Shown here one piece after another: positions 26,255-34,894 of a stretch of DNA of 64,000 bases; the first letter of the stretch is position 1; the number at the start of each line of letters is the position of its first letter. Origin of the DNA: Paenibacillus gyeongsangnamensis (GTDB lineage Bacteria > Bacillota > Bacilli > Paenibacillales > NBRC-103111); the NCBI RefSeq assembly GCF_027533625.1, contig NZ_JAQAGZ010000011.1, positions 62,001-126,000 of the forward strand, written 5' to 3'. The translations under genes and the position numbers were made by a program. The notes beneath the pieces are model-generated. The model had not been told where the DNA came from. It saw nothing but the letters and a program-made list of their open reading frames with translations, and searched no databases.

Positions 26255-27808
26255 TTACATGAAAAATTTATTAACAAAACCGCTTCCGCGGAGGCCCTTG
26301 TTTACAGCCCTAAGGGAAAGAAGATAGATGAGCAGCGATATGGCGATAGAGCCTGCCATGACCCACGGTACGGCGAAGCCGGCATGCGTCATGAATACAT
26401 AAGCGGCATGGCCGCACACCGCCATAGCCGCTAAACAAAGAATCGTTTTTAAGTAATGGCGGGCATCCAGAGAGAAACCGACATAGGTCGAGATCGACAG
26501 AAAGTTGAGCACCGTGATAATGCAAATCCCGAAGTTGATCCCCGTAATTACACCCTTCATCCCCCACAACGAACCGAGGAAAAAGATAGCCGCCGCCTGA
26601 AGCACCGTACTTATAATAAAGTTCCACATGACGGTTTTGATTCTGCCGATTCCGAGCAATACGGCATGAAGCGGTTCTTCAAAATAATGCAGCAGATAGA
26701 ATGGAGCCAGGAGCTTGAGCAGATTGCCGGCTTCCGGAGCATGATACAACACGGTCGTTAAAGGAATAGCCCACATATAGAGTATCATAGTGCAGGGAGC
26801 TCCGATCACATAGGCCAGCCGGATGGCTTGATCGATCCGCTGATGAATCAATCTGGGATTGCCGGTTGCACTTGCCTCACTGATGGATGGAATCAGTGCA
26901 GTGGATAAGGAATGCATAATGAAGGTCGGGAACACGAGCAAGGGGAATGCGCAGCCGACGAGCAAACCGTACTGCTTGGTCGCCACGGCCGTTCCGATTC
27001 CGGCCACGGCCAGACTCTTGATGACCAGCGCAGGCTTTACCGCTCTATAAATCGATTGAATGAAGCCCTGACCGGTGGAGGGCAATCCGATATGCAGCAG
27101 CTCATACAAGGTTTGTTTTTTACCTGGAAGCCGCTTAGGCTCAGCCTCCGCCGGTTGTCCTTGGTTTTTCTTTTGATGCAGAGCGTACATGACCATTAAA
27201 TAAAGGAGACCCGCGCCTTCGCCAATGACGGTGCACAGAATGGCCCCCGCCGCCGCATACTCGATCCCGTAAGGCAGCAGCATCTGGACCAGTGCCACGA
27301 GCAGCGCCATATGGACAATATTCTCAATCACATCGGAGAGGGCGATCGGTTTCATGTTTTGCAGACCGCGGAAATATCCCTTAATGACGGAGGAAACGGC
27401 CACGAGGGGAACGATCGGCGTAATGGCCAGCAGCGCATAATAAGCTCTTTGATCCACCAGGATCATGTCTGCAATCGGCTTGGACGCGAGCAGCGTACCG
27501 GATGTCAGAAATATACTGATCGTGACCGTCACCGTTAAGGATACTTGTAAAATGCGTTTGACCTTCGCCTTGTCGTTCTGAGCTTCCGCTTCGGCCACCA
27601 GCTTGGAAATCGCGACAGGCAAACCCAAGCTCGTCAGCGTAATCATCATGGGAACCAGCGGGTGCGCCATCATAAGCAGCCCGATGCCTTCCGGTCCCAG
27701 CACCCGGGCCAATATAATGCTGCTAAGAAATCCGATCATTCTCGTGATAAAAGCTGCGGCCGTTAAGATAAAGGTACCCCGGACAAAAGAGGATTGGTGT
27801 TTGAGCAT
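26255..27808 (-). CDS. spoVB: Stage V sporulation protein B, MOP-superfamily lipid flippase
   Basis: The 517-residue protein has about fourteen membrane helices. The opening KHQSSFVRGTFILTAAAF followed by ITRMIGFLSSIILARVLGPEG is nearly the textbook SpoVB/MurJ-like start. TSLGLPVAISKLVAE and VIKGYFRGLQNM are further family blocks. SpoVB belongs to the MOP exporters and is required for spore cortex synthesis, where it probably flips lipid-linked peptidoglycan precursors. GGAGATGTG precedes the ATG. It is likely co-directional with the KinB-like kinase gene. Confidence 0.85.
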   Translation of the reverse strand: MLKHQSSFVRGTFILTAAAFITRMIGFLSSIILARVLGPEGIGLLMMAHPLVPMMITLTSLGLPVAISKLVAEAEAQNDKAKVKRILQVSLTVTVTISIFLTSGTLLASKPIADMILVDQRAYYALLAITPIVPLVAVSSVIKGYFRGLQNMKPIALSDVIENIVHMALLVALVQMLLPYGIEYAAAGAILCTVIGEGAGLLYLMVMYALHQKKNQGQPAEAEPKRLPGKKQTLYELLHIGLPSTGQGFIQSIYRAVKPALVIKSLAVAGIGTAVATKQYGLLVGCAFPLLVFPTFIMHSLSTALIPSISEASATGNPRLIHQRIDQAIRLAYVIGAPCTMILYMWAIPLTTVLYHAPEAGNLLKLLAPFYLLHYFEEPLHAVLLGIGRIKTVMWNFIISTVLQAAAIFFLGSLWGMKGVITGINFGICIITVLNFLSISTYVGFSLDARHYLKTILCLAAMAVCGHAAYVFMTHAGFAVPWVMAGSIAISLLIYLLSLRAVNKGLRGSGFVNKFFM

Positions 27809-27900
27809 GCGCGCACATCTCCATATCTATAAGCTTATAGACATTTCTATTCGACAACGGGTCGATGTATGCGAACATGCCTTGAGAACGGAATCAACAG

Positions 27901-28074
27901 TTATTGCTGCGACTTGTATTTCTTGAAATTGAGTATTCCCGTAACGATGAACAGGAGCGAGACGAATATAAATCCATAAAGCTGAATCTTAGAAGTCGAT
28001 AATACTCCTGCTGCCAAGAAACATACAGCCGTAATCCAATTGATGAAGCTGATGATTAAATACGTTTTTTTCAA
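27901..28074 (-). CDS. 57-residue membrane protein, unknown
   Basis: A short frame starts with TTG six bases after GAGGAGGG and reads MKKTYLIISFINWITAVCFL, then continues to KKYKSQQ before TAA. It has two hydrophobic segments, about residues 5-25 and 32-49, with basic ends. The strong ribosome site, Lys-rich start and clean two-helix pattern argue for a real gene that falls below common length cut-offs. It lies 92 bases upstream of spoVB on the same strand and might be co-transcribed with it. I recognise no family. Confidence 0.65.
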   Translation of the reverse strand: MKKTYLIISFINWITAVCFLAAGVLSTSKIQLYGFIFVSLLFIVTGILNFKKYKSQQ

Positions 28075-28224
28075 CGTAAACCCTCCTCTTTCCTACCAAA
28101 AGTATTCTAACATAATTGCACCGGGGCTAATAGAGCAATGCAAAGGTACCCGCCGACACCTCATGATCCGTTTATTCATATGCTTATCGTACATGCAAAG
28201 ATTGTATACAACGGAGGGGATCCC

Positions 28225-28932
28225 GTGAGCCGGCGAAACCGGGGAATATCGATCATCACCTGTACGAATAGGCCGAAATTTTTCGATAATATCCTCGAAA
28301 ATTATAAAAGGCAGCTTTATCCGATCAAAGAGTTAATTATCGTATTGAATAAAAACGGCATGAACTTGTCCGATTACCGTAAAAAAGCAAGCAAGTCCCC
28401 CCACGTTTCGGTATACAAGATGCCAGAAAACGTCTCTCTGGGAGCATGTCTGAATTACACGGTAAAACAGACGAAATACCCTTATATAGCAAAGTTCGAT
28501 GATGACGACTACTACTCGAGACATTATTTATCCGAACAGAAGAAGGCCATGCTTCGATCGAAAGCGGATGTCGTAGGAAAAAGGGCTTTTCATGTTTATC
28601 TCAGCAGGAAACGGCTGCTTGTCCTGTTTTTGGCCAAAAAACAAAATAAATTCGTGAAATGGGTGACCGGCGGAACCCTCTTAGTAAAAAAGCGAGTCTT
28701 TCATACCGTTCGATTCCCCAACGCTTCGTTAAATGAAGACTTGGTTTTTGGAAAACGGTGCAGTGCGAAAGGTTTTAAAGTGTACTCCTCAAGTCCTTAC
28801 AATTATGTCATGGTCCGCCGAAAAAACAAAACAAGCCACACTTGGAAAGTCAGCGACAACTATCTTCTATCCGGAAGCTCGATTGTCGCAAAAACGAATC
28901 GGTACCGCAAAATCGCCACTCGAGCATTCTAA
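28225..28932 (+). CDS. Glycosyltransferase family 2
   Basis: The 235-residue protein is a single-domain GT2 enzyme with no membrane helix. It begins GISIITCTNRP, the nucleotide-binding first strand, and has AKFDDDDYYS as its DxD motif and SLNEDLVFGKR near the acidic catalytic region. It transfers a sugar from a nucleotide donor to an unknown acceptor, perhaps a spore coat or surface polysaccharide. The GTG start is chosen because GGAGGGG lies six bases before it; the longer frame upstream has no such site. It is divergent from the small membrane protein gene. Confidence 0.75.
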   Translation: MSRRNRGISIITCTNRPKFFDNILENYKRQLYPIKELIIVLNKNGMNLSDYRKKASKSPHVSVYKMPENVSLGACLNYTVKQTKYPYIAKFDDDDYYSRHYLSEQKKAMLRSKADVVGKRAFHVYLSRKRLLVLFLAKKQNKFVKWVTGGTLLVKKRVFHTVRFPNASLNEDLVFGKRCSAKGFKVYSSSPYNYVMVRRKNKTSHTWKVSDNYLLSGSSIVAKTNRYRKIATRAF

Positions 28933-28998
28933 ATCTAGCAGATCGTATCTTCCAACATTGTCCGCAACGAATTCAATCAAAAAAATAAGGATTAGCGG

Positions 28999-29027
28999 TT
29001 GATCAAACTTACATTATGTGGTAATAT
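28999..29027 (+). promoter_or_regulatory. Promoter of the riboswitch-ABC operon
   Basis: TTGATC (28999-29004) and TAATAT (29022-29027) are separated by 17 bases, with a TG one base upstream of the -10 region. Transcription would begin near 29035, just before the conserved riboswitch-like sequence. Confidence 0.55.
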
Positions 29028-29035
29028 GTAGCAAT

Positions 29036-29150
29036 TAGTGGAAGGGCTTCTAGGGATCCGACGGCTGCAGATCGGCGGACGGGCGAACCAAGCGAAGTCA
29101 GGCGCGAGTCGGAGACGATAGCGTCACACCGTAGGGATAAAAGACCTCGG
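29036..29150 (+). ncRNA. ykkC-family riboswitch, possibly guanidine-I
   Basis: The leader contains CTAGGGATCCG (29050-29060), a central structured stretch with GAACCAAGCG, and CACACCGTAGGGATAAAAG (29125-29143). These correspond to the CUAGGGxUCCG and ACxGxGGGAUAAAAG blocks of ykkC RNAs. The 3' block runs directly into the left arm of a strong terminator, the usual layout of an ON switch by antitermination. Guanidine-I (subtype 1) RNAs often control exporters. Subtype 2 RNAs (ppGpp, PRPP) look very similar and I cannot exclude them by eye. The controlled genes encode an ABC-2-type exporter. Confidence 0.6.
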
Positions 29151-29192
29151 GCAAGTTCCTCCTTTACGGGCGGCTTGCCGGAGGTCTTTTTT
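29142..29192 (+). terminator. Riboswitch-linked intrinsic terminator
   Basis: GACCTC-G-GGCAAG pairs with CTTGCC-G-GAGGTC, followed by TTTTTT. The left arm overlaps the last conserved block of the ykkC-like RNA, so ligand binding should decide between terminator and read-through. Confidence 0.75.
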
Positions 29193-29220
29193 GCTTTACC
29201 GGGAGAAAGGAGGCTTGAGC

Positions 29221-30246
29221 ATGAAGGGAATTCAGGTGGAAGGACTATGCAAAAGCTTTGCTGTAAAGAAGAAGGAGGAAGGTCTGCTATCCAGCCTTCG
29301 TTCATTGGTGCGTCCAACCTATGTAGAGAAAAAGGCGGTTCATGGCATCGACCTCCAGGTTGAGCCCGGGGAAACATTGGCTTTTCTCGGACCGAACGGC
29401 GCGGGAAAATCGACGACGATCAAAATGCTTACAGGCATACTTCATCCGACCGGAGGCCGGGCGGAGGTGCTCGGACATTGCCCTTGGAAGGAGCGAGGCC
29501 GGCTAGCTTACAAAATCGGCACGGTGTTCGGACAAAAATCACAGCTCTGGTACCATCTGCCGCCGCTGGATTCCTTCGAGCTGATGAGCCGGATTTATGA
29601 GCTGAAGCGAGAGGAATTTCGTTCCCGGAGAGACTACCTGGTTCGCCGATTTGAATTGGAGCCTTATTTGCAAACTCCGGTTCGCAAGCTCTCGCTTGGG
29701 GAGCGGATGCGCTGCGAGATCGCTGCGGCCATGCTTCACCGCCCTCAAATCTTATTCCTTGACGAGCCGACCATCGGTCTTGACGTGGTTGTGAAGCATC
29801 GAATCCGCGAGCTGATCATGGAGATGAACCGCGAGGAAGGAACCACGGTATTCCTGACTTCGCACGATGCCGGAGACATCGAACGGCTCTGCCGGCGGGC
29901 GGTGGTCATTAATCATGGACGGGTCATTTTTGACGATCGGGTGGAATCGATGAAACGCGACCTGCTAACGGACAAAACGATCCGGCTGCAGCTTCTCGAG
30001 CGCGGCGCCCCGTTCCACCTGGAGGGAATCGAGGTACTGGTGCAGAATGACCGGGAGCTGAAGCTCAGCGTCGATACGTCTGCGATATCGATGGAGCAGG
30101 CGCTTTCCCATCTTGTGGCACGTTACCGGGTGTCCGATATTACGATCGAGGATGCGCCGATGGAGCAAATCATCACTTATATTTACGCGAAGGAAGCGGA
30201 GGAGTGGCCGGGCCAGGCTGCGGCGGGGAAGGAGCGTAAAGGATGA
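29221..30246 (+). CDS. ABC-2-type exporter ATPase subunit
   Basis: The 341-residue ATPase has Walker A GPNGAGKST (about 60-68), signature LSLGERMR, Walker B ILFLDEPTIGLD and an H-loop in FLTSHDAGD. A C-terminal tail of about 100 residues is typical of NatA/DrrA-like and YadG-like ATPases. The signature is LSLGE instead of LSGGQ, as in the group paired with PF06182-type permeases. AAGGAGG lies eight bases before the ATG. The stop overlaps the first permease start (ATGA). With the two following permeases it forms an exporter under riboswitch control. Confidence 0.85.
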   Translation: MKGIQVEGLCKSFAVKKKEEGLLSSLRSLVRPTYVEKKAVHGIDLQVEPGETLAFLGPNGAGKSTTIKMLTGILHPTGGRAEVLGHCPWKERGRLAYKIGTVFGQKSQLWYHLPPLDSFELMSRIYELKREEFRSRRDYLVRRFELEPYLQTPVRKLSLGERMRCEIAAAMLHRPQILFLDEPTIGLDVVVKHRIRELIMEMNREEGTTVFLTSHDAGDIERLCRRAVVINHGRVIFDDRVESMKRDLLTDKTIRLQLLERGAPFHLEGIEVLVQNDRELKLSVDTSAISMEQALSHLVARYRVSDITIEDAPMEQIITYIYAKEAEEWPGQAAAGKERKG

Positions 30247-31049
30247 AATCATGGACGCTGAAGCCTTTAAAATATGCCGCCGTAGGCCGTATTAGTCTCA
30301 GAAGCCATCTGGCGTACGTCTACGATTTTCTGATCCGGTCGGCGTTTCTGATCATCGTGATGTACATTTTTATGCAGCTGTGGCAAACCACCTACCTTGG
30401 CGAAGGCAAGGACTCCATTGCAGGCTACTCGTACCGCCAGCTGATCTGGTACATTCTGCTTGCCGAGGCGCTTACTATGGCTTTTCCCAGCCTCTCAACC
30501 CGCATCGAAGAGGAGGTCAAGAGCGGCGATGTCGGATATAAGCTCACGAGGCCGCTTAGCTATATCGGTTATCACTATATGGCATACTTAAGCGAGGTGT
30601 ATGTAAGACTTGGGGTCAATTTGACGGTAGGATTTCTTCTGGGTTGGCTAGCTCTCGGCTACGCGCCCTCAGGCTGGGGCTGGTTAGGGTTCCTTTTGCT
30701 GAGCTTCGGCAGCGTAACCGTGAATTTCCTGCTGAATATGGGGCTGTCGTTATGCGCCTTTTGGGTGGAGGAAACCCGGGGACTTGAGTTCGTCTACCAT
30801 AAGCTGCTCTTCACGATCGGCGGCATGCTGATGCCGCTCGAGCTGTTTCCGGAATGGCTGGCGCGTCTGTGCCGATGGCTGCCGTTTCAAGCTGTGCTCT
30901 ACTTCCCATCCAAGGCCGGGGTACGGTGGGATGACGTGCATATCTTGCAAATGGCAGGAGTGCAGCTGATATGGGGAGCCGTCCTGACCCTTGCTGTAGG
31001 CTTGATATACCGGCTTGGCGTTAAAAAACTGCACTTGAACGGCGGATAA
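30243..31049 (+). CDS. ABC-2-type exporter permease, first subunit
   Basis: The 268-residue protein has six membrane helices and resembles the ABC2_membrane_6 (PF06182) permeases. The conserved blocks are YRQLIWYILLAEALTM, IEEEVKSGDVGYKLTRPLSY and GGMLMPLELFPEWLARL. It overlaps the ATPase gene by four bases, so translation is coupled. It should form a heterodimeric channel with the next gene product. The transported compound is unknown. Confidence 0.8.
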   Translation: MKSWTLKPLKYAAVGRISLRSHLAYVYDFLIRSAFLIIVMYIFMQLWQTTYLGEGKDSIAGYSYRQLIWYILLAEALTMAFPSLSTRIEEEVKSGDVGYKLTRPLSYIGYHYMAYLSEVYVRLGVNLTVGFLLGWLALGYAPSGWGWLGFLLLSFGSVTVNFLLNMGLSLCAFWVEETRGLEFVYHKLLFTIGGMLMPLELFPEWLARLCRWLPFQAVLYFPSKAGVRWDDVHILQMAGVQLIWGAVLTLAVGLIYRLGVKKLHLNGG

Positions 31050-31076
31050 AGGAATGATGGGAGAGGAGCGCGTACC

Positions 31077-31850
31077 ATGAGTCCGATCATAAACCTAATC
31101 AAATTTGTAGGGACGTGCTGGAAGCTGAACTTGGCCGGAGCGATGGAGTTTCGCTTGAGCTTCTTGATGACGGCCGGCATGATGATTATCAATAACATCG
31201 TATGGATCTTGTTCTGGGGAATCTATTTCACGCGGTTTCAGGTCGTTAACGGCTGGGAGATGCGTGACGTGATCATGTTGTGGGCGGTTAGCGCCGGAGG
31301 GTTCGGATTATCGGCCGTCCTATTCGGCAACACGTATCGAATCGCCTCACTGGTTGCCGGAGGGCAGCTTGACCTTTATTTATCCCAACCGAAGCCGGTT
31401 CTGCTGCATATGTTAATCAGCCGAATGTCTTTATCCGCCATCGGAGATGTATTGTTTGCTGTGGGAATCTATGCAATGTACGGCGACCTGAGCGGAGCAG
31501 GAATTTTAAAATTTGTTCTAGCTATGCTGATTACCATGCTGATCTTCATGTTTTTTACTTTAACGGGCCAATCGCTTGCATTTTTTATAGGGAACGCCGA
31601 AGGGATCGGCCAGCAAATGTTCAGCGCGATTCTGGCTTTCTCGACTTACCCTACGGATATCTTCAAAGGATGGGGCCGATTGGTGCTCTTCACCGTCATA
31701 CCCGCGGGCTTCATCAGCTATCTTCCTATCGGGCTATTGAGACAGACTGAAGCCGTATTTTTAGCTGAAGCGCTTGGGATGACGACGGTGCTGTGTCTTG
31801 ATTGGAGCAGCAATATTTCAATGGGGACTGAAGCGATATACCTCGGGTAA
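31077..31850 (+). CDS. ABC-2-type exporter permease, second subunit (PF06182-like)
   Basis: The 257-residue protein has six membrane helices and the same overall plan as its neighbour, with little sequence identity. The blocks MEFRLSFLMTAGMMIINN, AGGQLDLYLSQPKPVLLHML and FSTYPTDIFKGWGRL are characteristic of PF06182 permeases. GAGAGGAG precedes the ATG. It completes the ATPase-permease-permease operon behind the ykkC-like leader. Confidence 0.85.
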   Translation: MSPIINLIKFVGTCWKLNLAGAMEFRLSFLMTAGMMIINNIVWILFWGIYFTRFQVVNGWEMRDVIMLWAVSAGGFGLSAVLFGNTYRIASLVAGGQLDLYLSQPKPVLLHMLISRMSLSAIGDVLFAVGIYAMYGDLSGAGILKFVLAMLITMLIFMFFTLTGQSLAFFIGNAEGIGQQMFSAILAFSTYPTDIFKGWGRLVLFTVIPAGFISYLPIGLLRQTEAVFLAEALGMTTVLCLDWSSNISMGTEAIYLG

Positions 31851-31856
31851 CCAAAT

Positions 31857-31881
31857 GGGGCTTCGCATGTGACGAAGCCCC
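31857..31881. terminator. Hairpin between convergent genes
   Basis: GGGGCTTCG and CGAAGCCCC form a 9-bp perfect stem with a 7-nt loop, placed between the convergent permease and fucosidase stops. The T run is short on both sides. Confidence 0.55.
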
Positions 31882-31895
31882 TATATGTCGATTAG

Positions 31896-33206
31896 CTACA
31901 CCAATCCAAGCTCAACCACCGTGTCTCTCTCGTCAGGAAGAAGATAAGTAGCGTGTTCCGGCTTGGCAAAATTAAAGAAAGCGTCATTCGGGTATTGCGC
32001 CGTATTCCAGGGGCGGCTGAGGAACAGCTCGGACCCGTCGGATACGAGTCTCGCTTTCTTCACTTTTCCGGCCAGCCCCTGCAAATTAACAGGGCCTACG
32101 CACTCTTCGAATAGATGCGCGAAGAGGCGACTCCCCTGCTGGGTATATCTTCCCCATTCGGGCTTCGGCAGATCGGCTTGACCGCATCCGTAAATGCTGT
32201 CGCCGTTGCGGTCTAACCATGCTCCAACCTCCTCCAGAATCCGAACGGACTCCTGTGGAATTTCCCCTTTCGCATTCGGCCCGACGTTGAGAAGAAGGTT
32301 GCCGTTCTTGCTGACGCATTCCACCAATTTCCGAATCACCGTTTTTGCCGATTTATAAACCCGGTCCGAGCTCGAATACCCCCAATTATTGTTTAGTGTA
32401 ATGCAGGCTTCCCAAGGAATGGAGTTCCCGTCTTCATCCATAACACCGCCGGGCGGAATGATTTGCTCCGGAGATGCGAAATCTCCCGAGTAAGGCGTCG
32501 GATTCTTCGAAAAAATACTCCCTCCCTCTTCCCCGCTTGCTTCAAACCGGTTATCTACGATAATATGTGGCTGGAGGCCGCGGATCATGGACATCAGTTC
32601 AGCGGCTCTCCATTTTTCACCTTTCATCTCGCCATAGGAGAAATCAAACCACATGATGTCCAATTTCCCGTAGCCCGTAAGCAGCTCACGGACCTGCCCG
32701 TGCATATATTCCAGGTAATTTGAAAACCGGCTCTCGTCCCGCCGATAACGGTCATCTTCCCGCATGGGGTGGATTCGATCCCCGTAAGCTGGATAATCTT
32801 CATGGAGCCAATCAATCAGGGAGTAATATAAGCCGACTTTCAGCCCTTCTTCGCGAAATGCGTCCAGAAACTCCCGGACGAGATCGCACCCCGACTTGGT
32901 ATTCGTCGATTTATAGTCGGTCAGCTTGCTGTCAAAGAGACAAAAGCCGTCATGGTGCTTGGCGGTTAACACGGCGTACTTCATGCCCGCCTGCTTAGCG
33001 ATCTTGGCCCAAGCCCGCGGATCATAGTTCGTCGGGTTAAACTCCTCGAAATACGTTTGATATTGTTCCACCGGGATTTTCTCAACACTTCGAACCCATT
33101 CCCCTCTTGCGGGAATCGCATACAATCCCCAGTGGATAAACATACCGAACCGGTCATGAAGAAACCAGCGCGTCCGTTTCGTTCTTTCTTCAATAATGGA
33201 ACTCAT
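31896..33206 (-). CDS. Alpha-L-fucosidase (GH29)
   Basis: The 436-residue enzyme opens with the GH29 blocks RFGMFIHWGLYAIPARGEW and AKHHDGFCLFDS. It carries KLDIMWFDFSY, where the first Asp of the WFD segment is the family nucleophile, and a C-terminal beta domain. It removes alpha-L-fucose from glycans. No signal peptide is present, so it acts on imported oligosaccharides in the cytoplasm. GGAGGTG lies eight bases before the ATG. It is the last gene of the leftward locus with a LipO-like binding protein, two permeases and an AraC-type membrane regulator, which suggests import of fucose-containing oligosaccharides. Confidence 0.9.
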   Translation of the reverse strand: MSSIIEERTKRTRWFLHDRFGMFIHWGLYAIPARGEWVRSVEKIPVEQYQTYFEEFNPTNYDPRAWAKIAKQAGMKYAVLTAKHHDGFCLFDSKLTDYKSTNTKSGCDLVREFLDAFREEGLKVGLYYSLIDWLHEDYPAYGDRIHPMREDDRYRRDESRFSNYLEYMHGQVRELLTGYGKLDIMWFDFSYGEMKGEKWRAAELMSMIRGLQPHIIVDNRFEASGEEGGSIFSKNPTPYSGDFASPEQIIPPGGVMDEDGNSIPWEACITLNNNWGYSSSDRVYKSAKTVIRKLVECVSKNGNLLLNVGPNAKGEIPQESVRILEEVGAWLDRNGDSIYGCGQADLPKPEWGRYTQQGSRLFAHLFEECVGPVNLQGLAGKVKKARLVSDGSELFLSRPWNTAQYPNDAFFNFAKPEHATYLLPDERDTVVELGLV

Positions 33207-33230
33207 AGATCAAGCACCTCCAACGATTTG

Positions 33231-34862
33231 TTACTTTTTATAAATGGAATCATACGCCTTTTGATAAATTTGCAAGTACTGCTTCAAATTCATGCCGTCC
33301 AGTCCTTTGACGTAGGCATCCCAGTCGGTAGTGAGATTTTTCCGGCCGATGATGAATTCCACCATGGAAGCTTTCACATAGTCGTTGATGGTCGTGCGCA
33401 GCTGATTGGCGGCGTCCGTGTCCTTCGGATCCATGAAAATGCTGAGAGGATACGTTTCCTTCGGCTTATACTTCTCGTATTTCTGCGTCGCAAGGAACAG
33501 ACGGTATTCATATCCGCCGTCGCCGAGCGGATCCTGCGGTACGGCGAACGATTCGCGGTAGTCGCGTGTACGCAGCGTCGGTCCCATTTGGCTCCAATGC
33601 TCGTTCTGCTGCTGGATCGAATCGAACTCCGGGGCGGTGATATATTTCGCTTGACGGCCGCGCACGTCCTTCTCTCCCGGCTTGGCCTTGGACCACCATT
33701 TGCCTTCCGGTCCGAAGATCGAGAGCAGCGCCGCTTCTTCGGTATACATGTAATCTGCCAGCTTGATGGCGGCGATTTGCTTTTCCTTGGAGGCCTTATT
33801 CGTGATGGCGAAAACCCCGTTTCCTACGTCGGCAAAATAGCCGCTCAGCTGCACGCCGTCCGGTCCTTTAAGCGGAGGCACGACGTCGTAATCCTTATGC
33901 CGCGTCTGACTGGGCGATACATCGACCACCATACCTATGTGACCTGCAGTAAAGGCACCAAGGATAGCCGTATTCGGATTGTTCCCCAGCTGCTTCAGAC
34001 CGTCCTGGTTTTGAGTGAACGATGCCTGATCGATGAGTCCCTCTTTATACAGCCGGTTCATGTATTCCAGCCCTTTTTTCCATTCAGGCTTGTTCGCCGC
34101 AAAATCGACCTTCCCGTCCTTCATGATGAAGTAGTCGGTTGAGTTGTTATAAATAAATGCGTTCATCAGGAAGCCGTCGATATTTCCGTGCCAGGTCTGG
34201 GGCGCGGGCGCGCCGCTAAGCGGGATTTCGTCCTGCTTCCCGTTGCCGTTCGGATCCTTCTCCTTGAAGGCCTTCAGCACCTGATAAAATTCCTCGGTTG
34301 TCTCCGGCATTTTGAGACCGAGCTTATCCAGCCACGCTTTATTGATCCACATCTTTTGGGAATACCAGCAGTGATAGCATTCATTGATTTGCGGAATGGC
34401 GTAAATTTTTCCGTCCGGCGCCGTGATGCCGTTTTTTAAATAAGGGATATCCGTAAACGCTTTTTTAATATTCGGCGCGTATTGATCGATCAAATCATTG
34501 AGCGGGATGAACACGCCCTGCTGCCCGTACTTCAGCTGCTCGGCCTGCGTTAGTCCCCCGTCCAAAAAAACCTCGGGATAGTCACCGCTCGCGAGAAGCA
34601 GCTGTTTTTTGTCGTTTTGGCCGGTCGTCGGAACGACCTCCCATTTGAACTTGATGTTCAGCTTGCTCTCCACCGTCTTGGTGAACGTATTGGTAGTCAA
34701 ATCCTGCACGTCGGCCCGTTGGCCTCCGAATACGGACAGCGTAACCGCACCGCCGGGATCCTTGGCCGTTTCCCCGCCATTGCCGTCCCCGCTGCTGCAG
34801 GCTGAAAGTAAGAGGGACGAACAAAGCAGCACTAAGCTAAGCGCTTTCCACCTGATCTTCAT
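33231..34862 (-). CDS. LipO-like sugar-binding lipoprotein of the fucosidase locus
   Basis: The 543-residue lipoprotein has a lipobox LLSAC near residue 22 and a Gly/Ser-rich linker. The large LipO-type solute-binding fold follows, with ASGDYPEVFLDG, PLNDLIDQYAPN, ITAPDGKIYAIP and WINKAWLDKLGLKMP. Its size, about 540 rather than 420, and the LplB/LplC-type permeases beside it point to oligosaccharide import. GGGGAGGC lies eight bases before the chosen ATG. The gap to the permease is 32 bases and to the fucosidase 24 bases, so all are probably one operon. Confidence 0.85.
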   Translation of the reverse strand: MKIRWKALSLVLLCSSLLLSACSSGDGNGGETAKDPGGAVTLSVFGGQRADVQDLTTNTFTKTVESKLNIKFKWEVVPTTGQNDKKQLLLASGDYPEVFLDGGLTQAEQLKYGQQGVFIPLNDLIDQYAPNIKKAFTDIPYLKNGITAPDGKIYAIPQINECYHCWYSQKMWINKAWLDKLGLKMPETTEEFYQVLKAFKEKDPNGNGKQDEIPLSGAPAPQTWHGNIDGFLMNAFIYNNSTDYFIMKDGKVDFAANKPEWKKGLEYMNRLYKEGLIDQASFTQNQDGLKQLGNNPNTAILGAFTAGHIGMVVDVSPSQTRHKDYDVVPPLKGPDGVQLSGYFADVGNGVFAITNKASKEKQIAAIKLADYMYTEEAALLSIFGPEGKWWSKAKPGEKDVRGRQAKYITAPEFDSIQQQNEHWSQMGPTLRTRDYRESFAVPQDPLGDGGYEYRLFLATQKYEKYKPKETYPLSIFMDPKDTDAANQLRTTINDYVKASMVEFIIGRKNLTTDWDAYVKGLDGMNLKQYLQIYQKAYDSIYKK

Positions 34863-34894
34863 TAAATAGCCTCCCCACAAACGTATATTTACTT

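Noticed and set aside
33057..34142. Plus-strand frame of 361 codons opposite the fucosidase-locus binding protein
   Set aside because: Shadow of two well-supported minus-strand genes.
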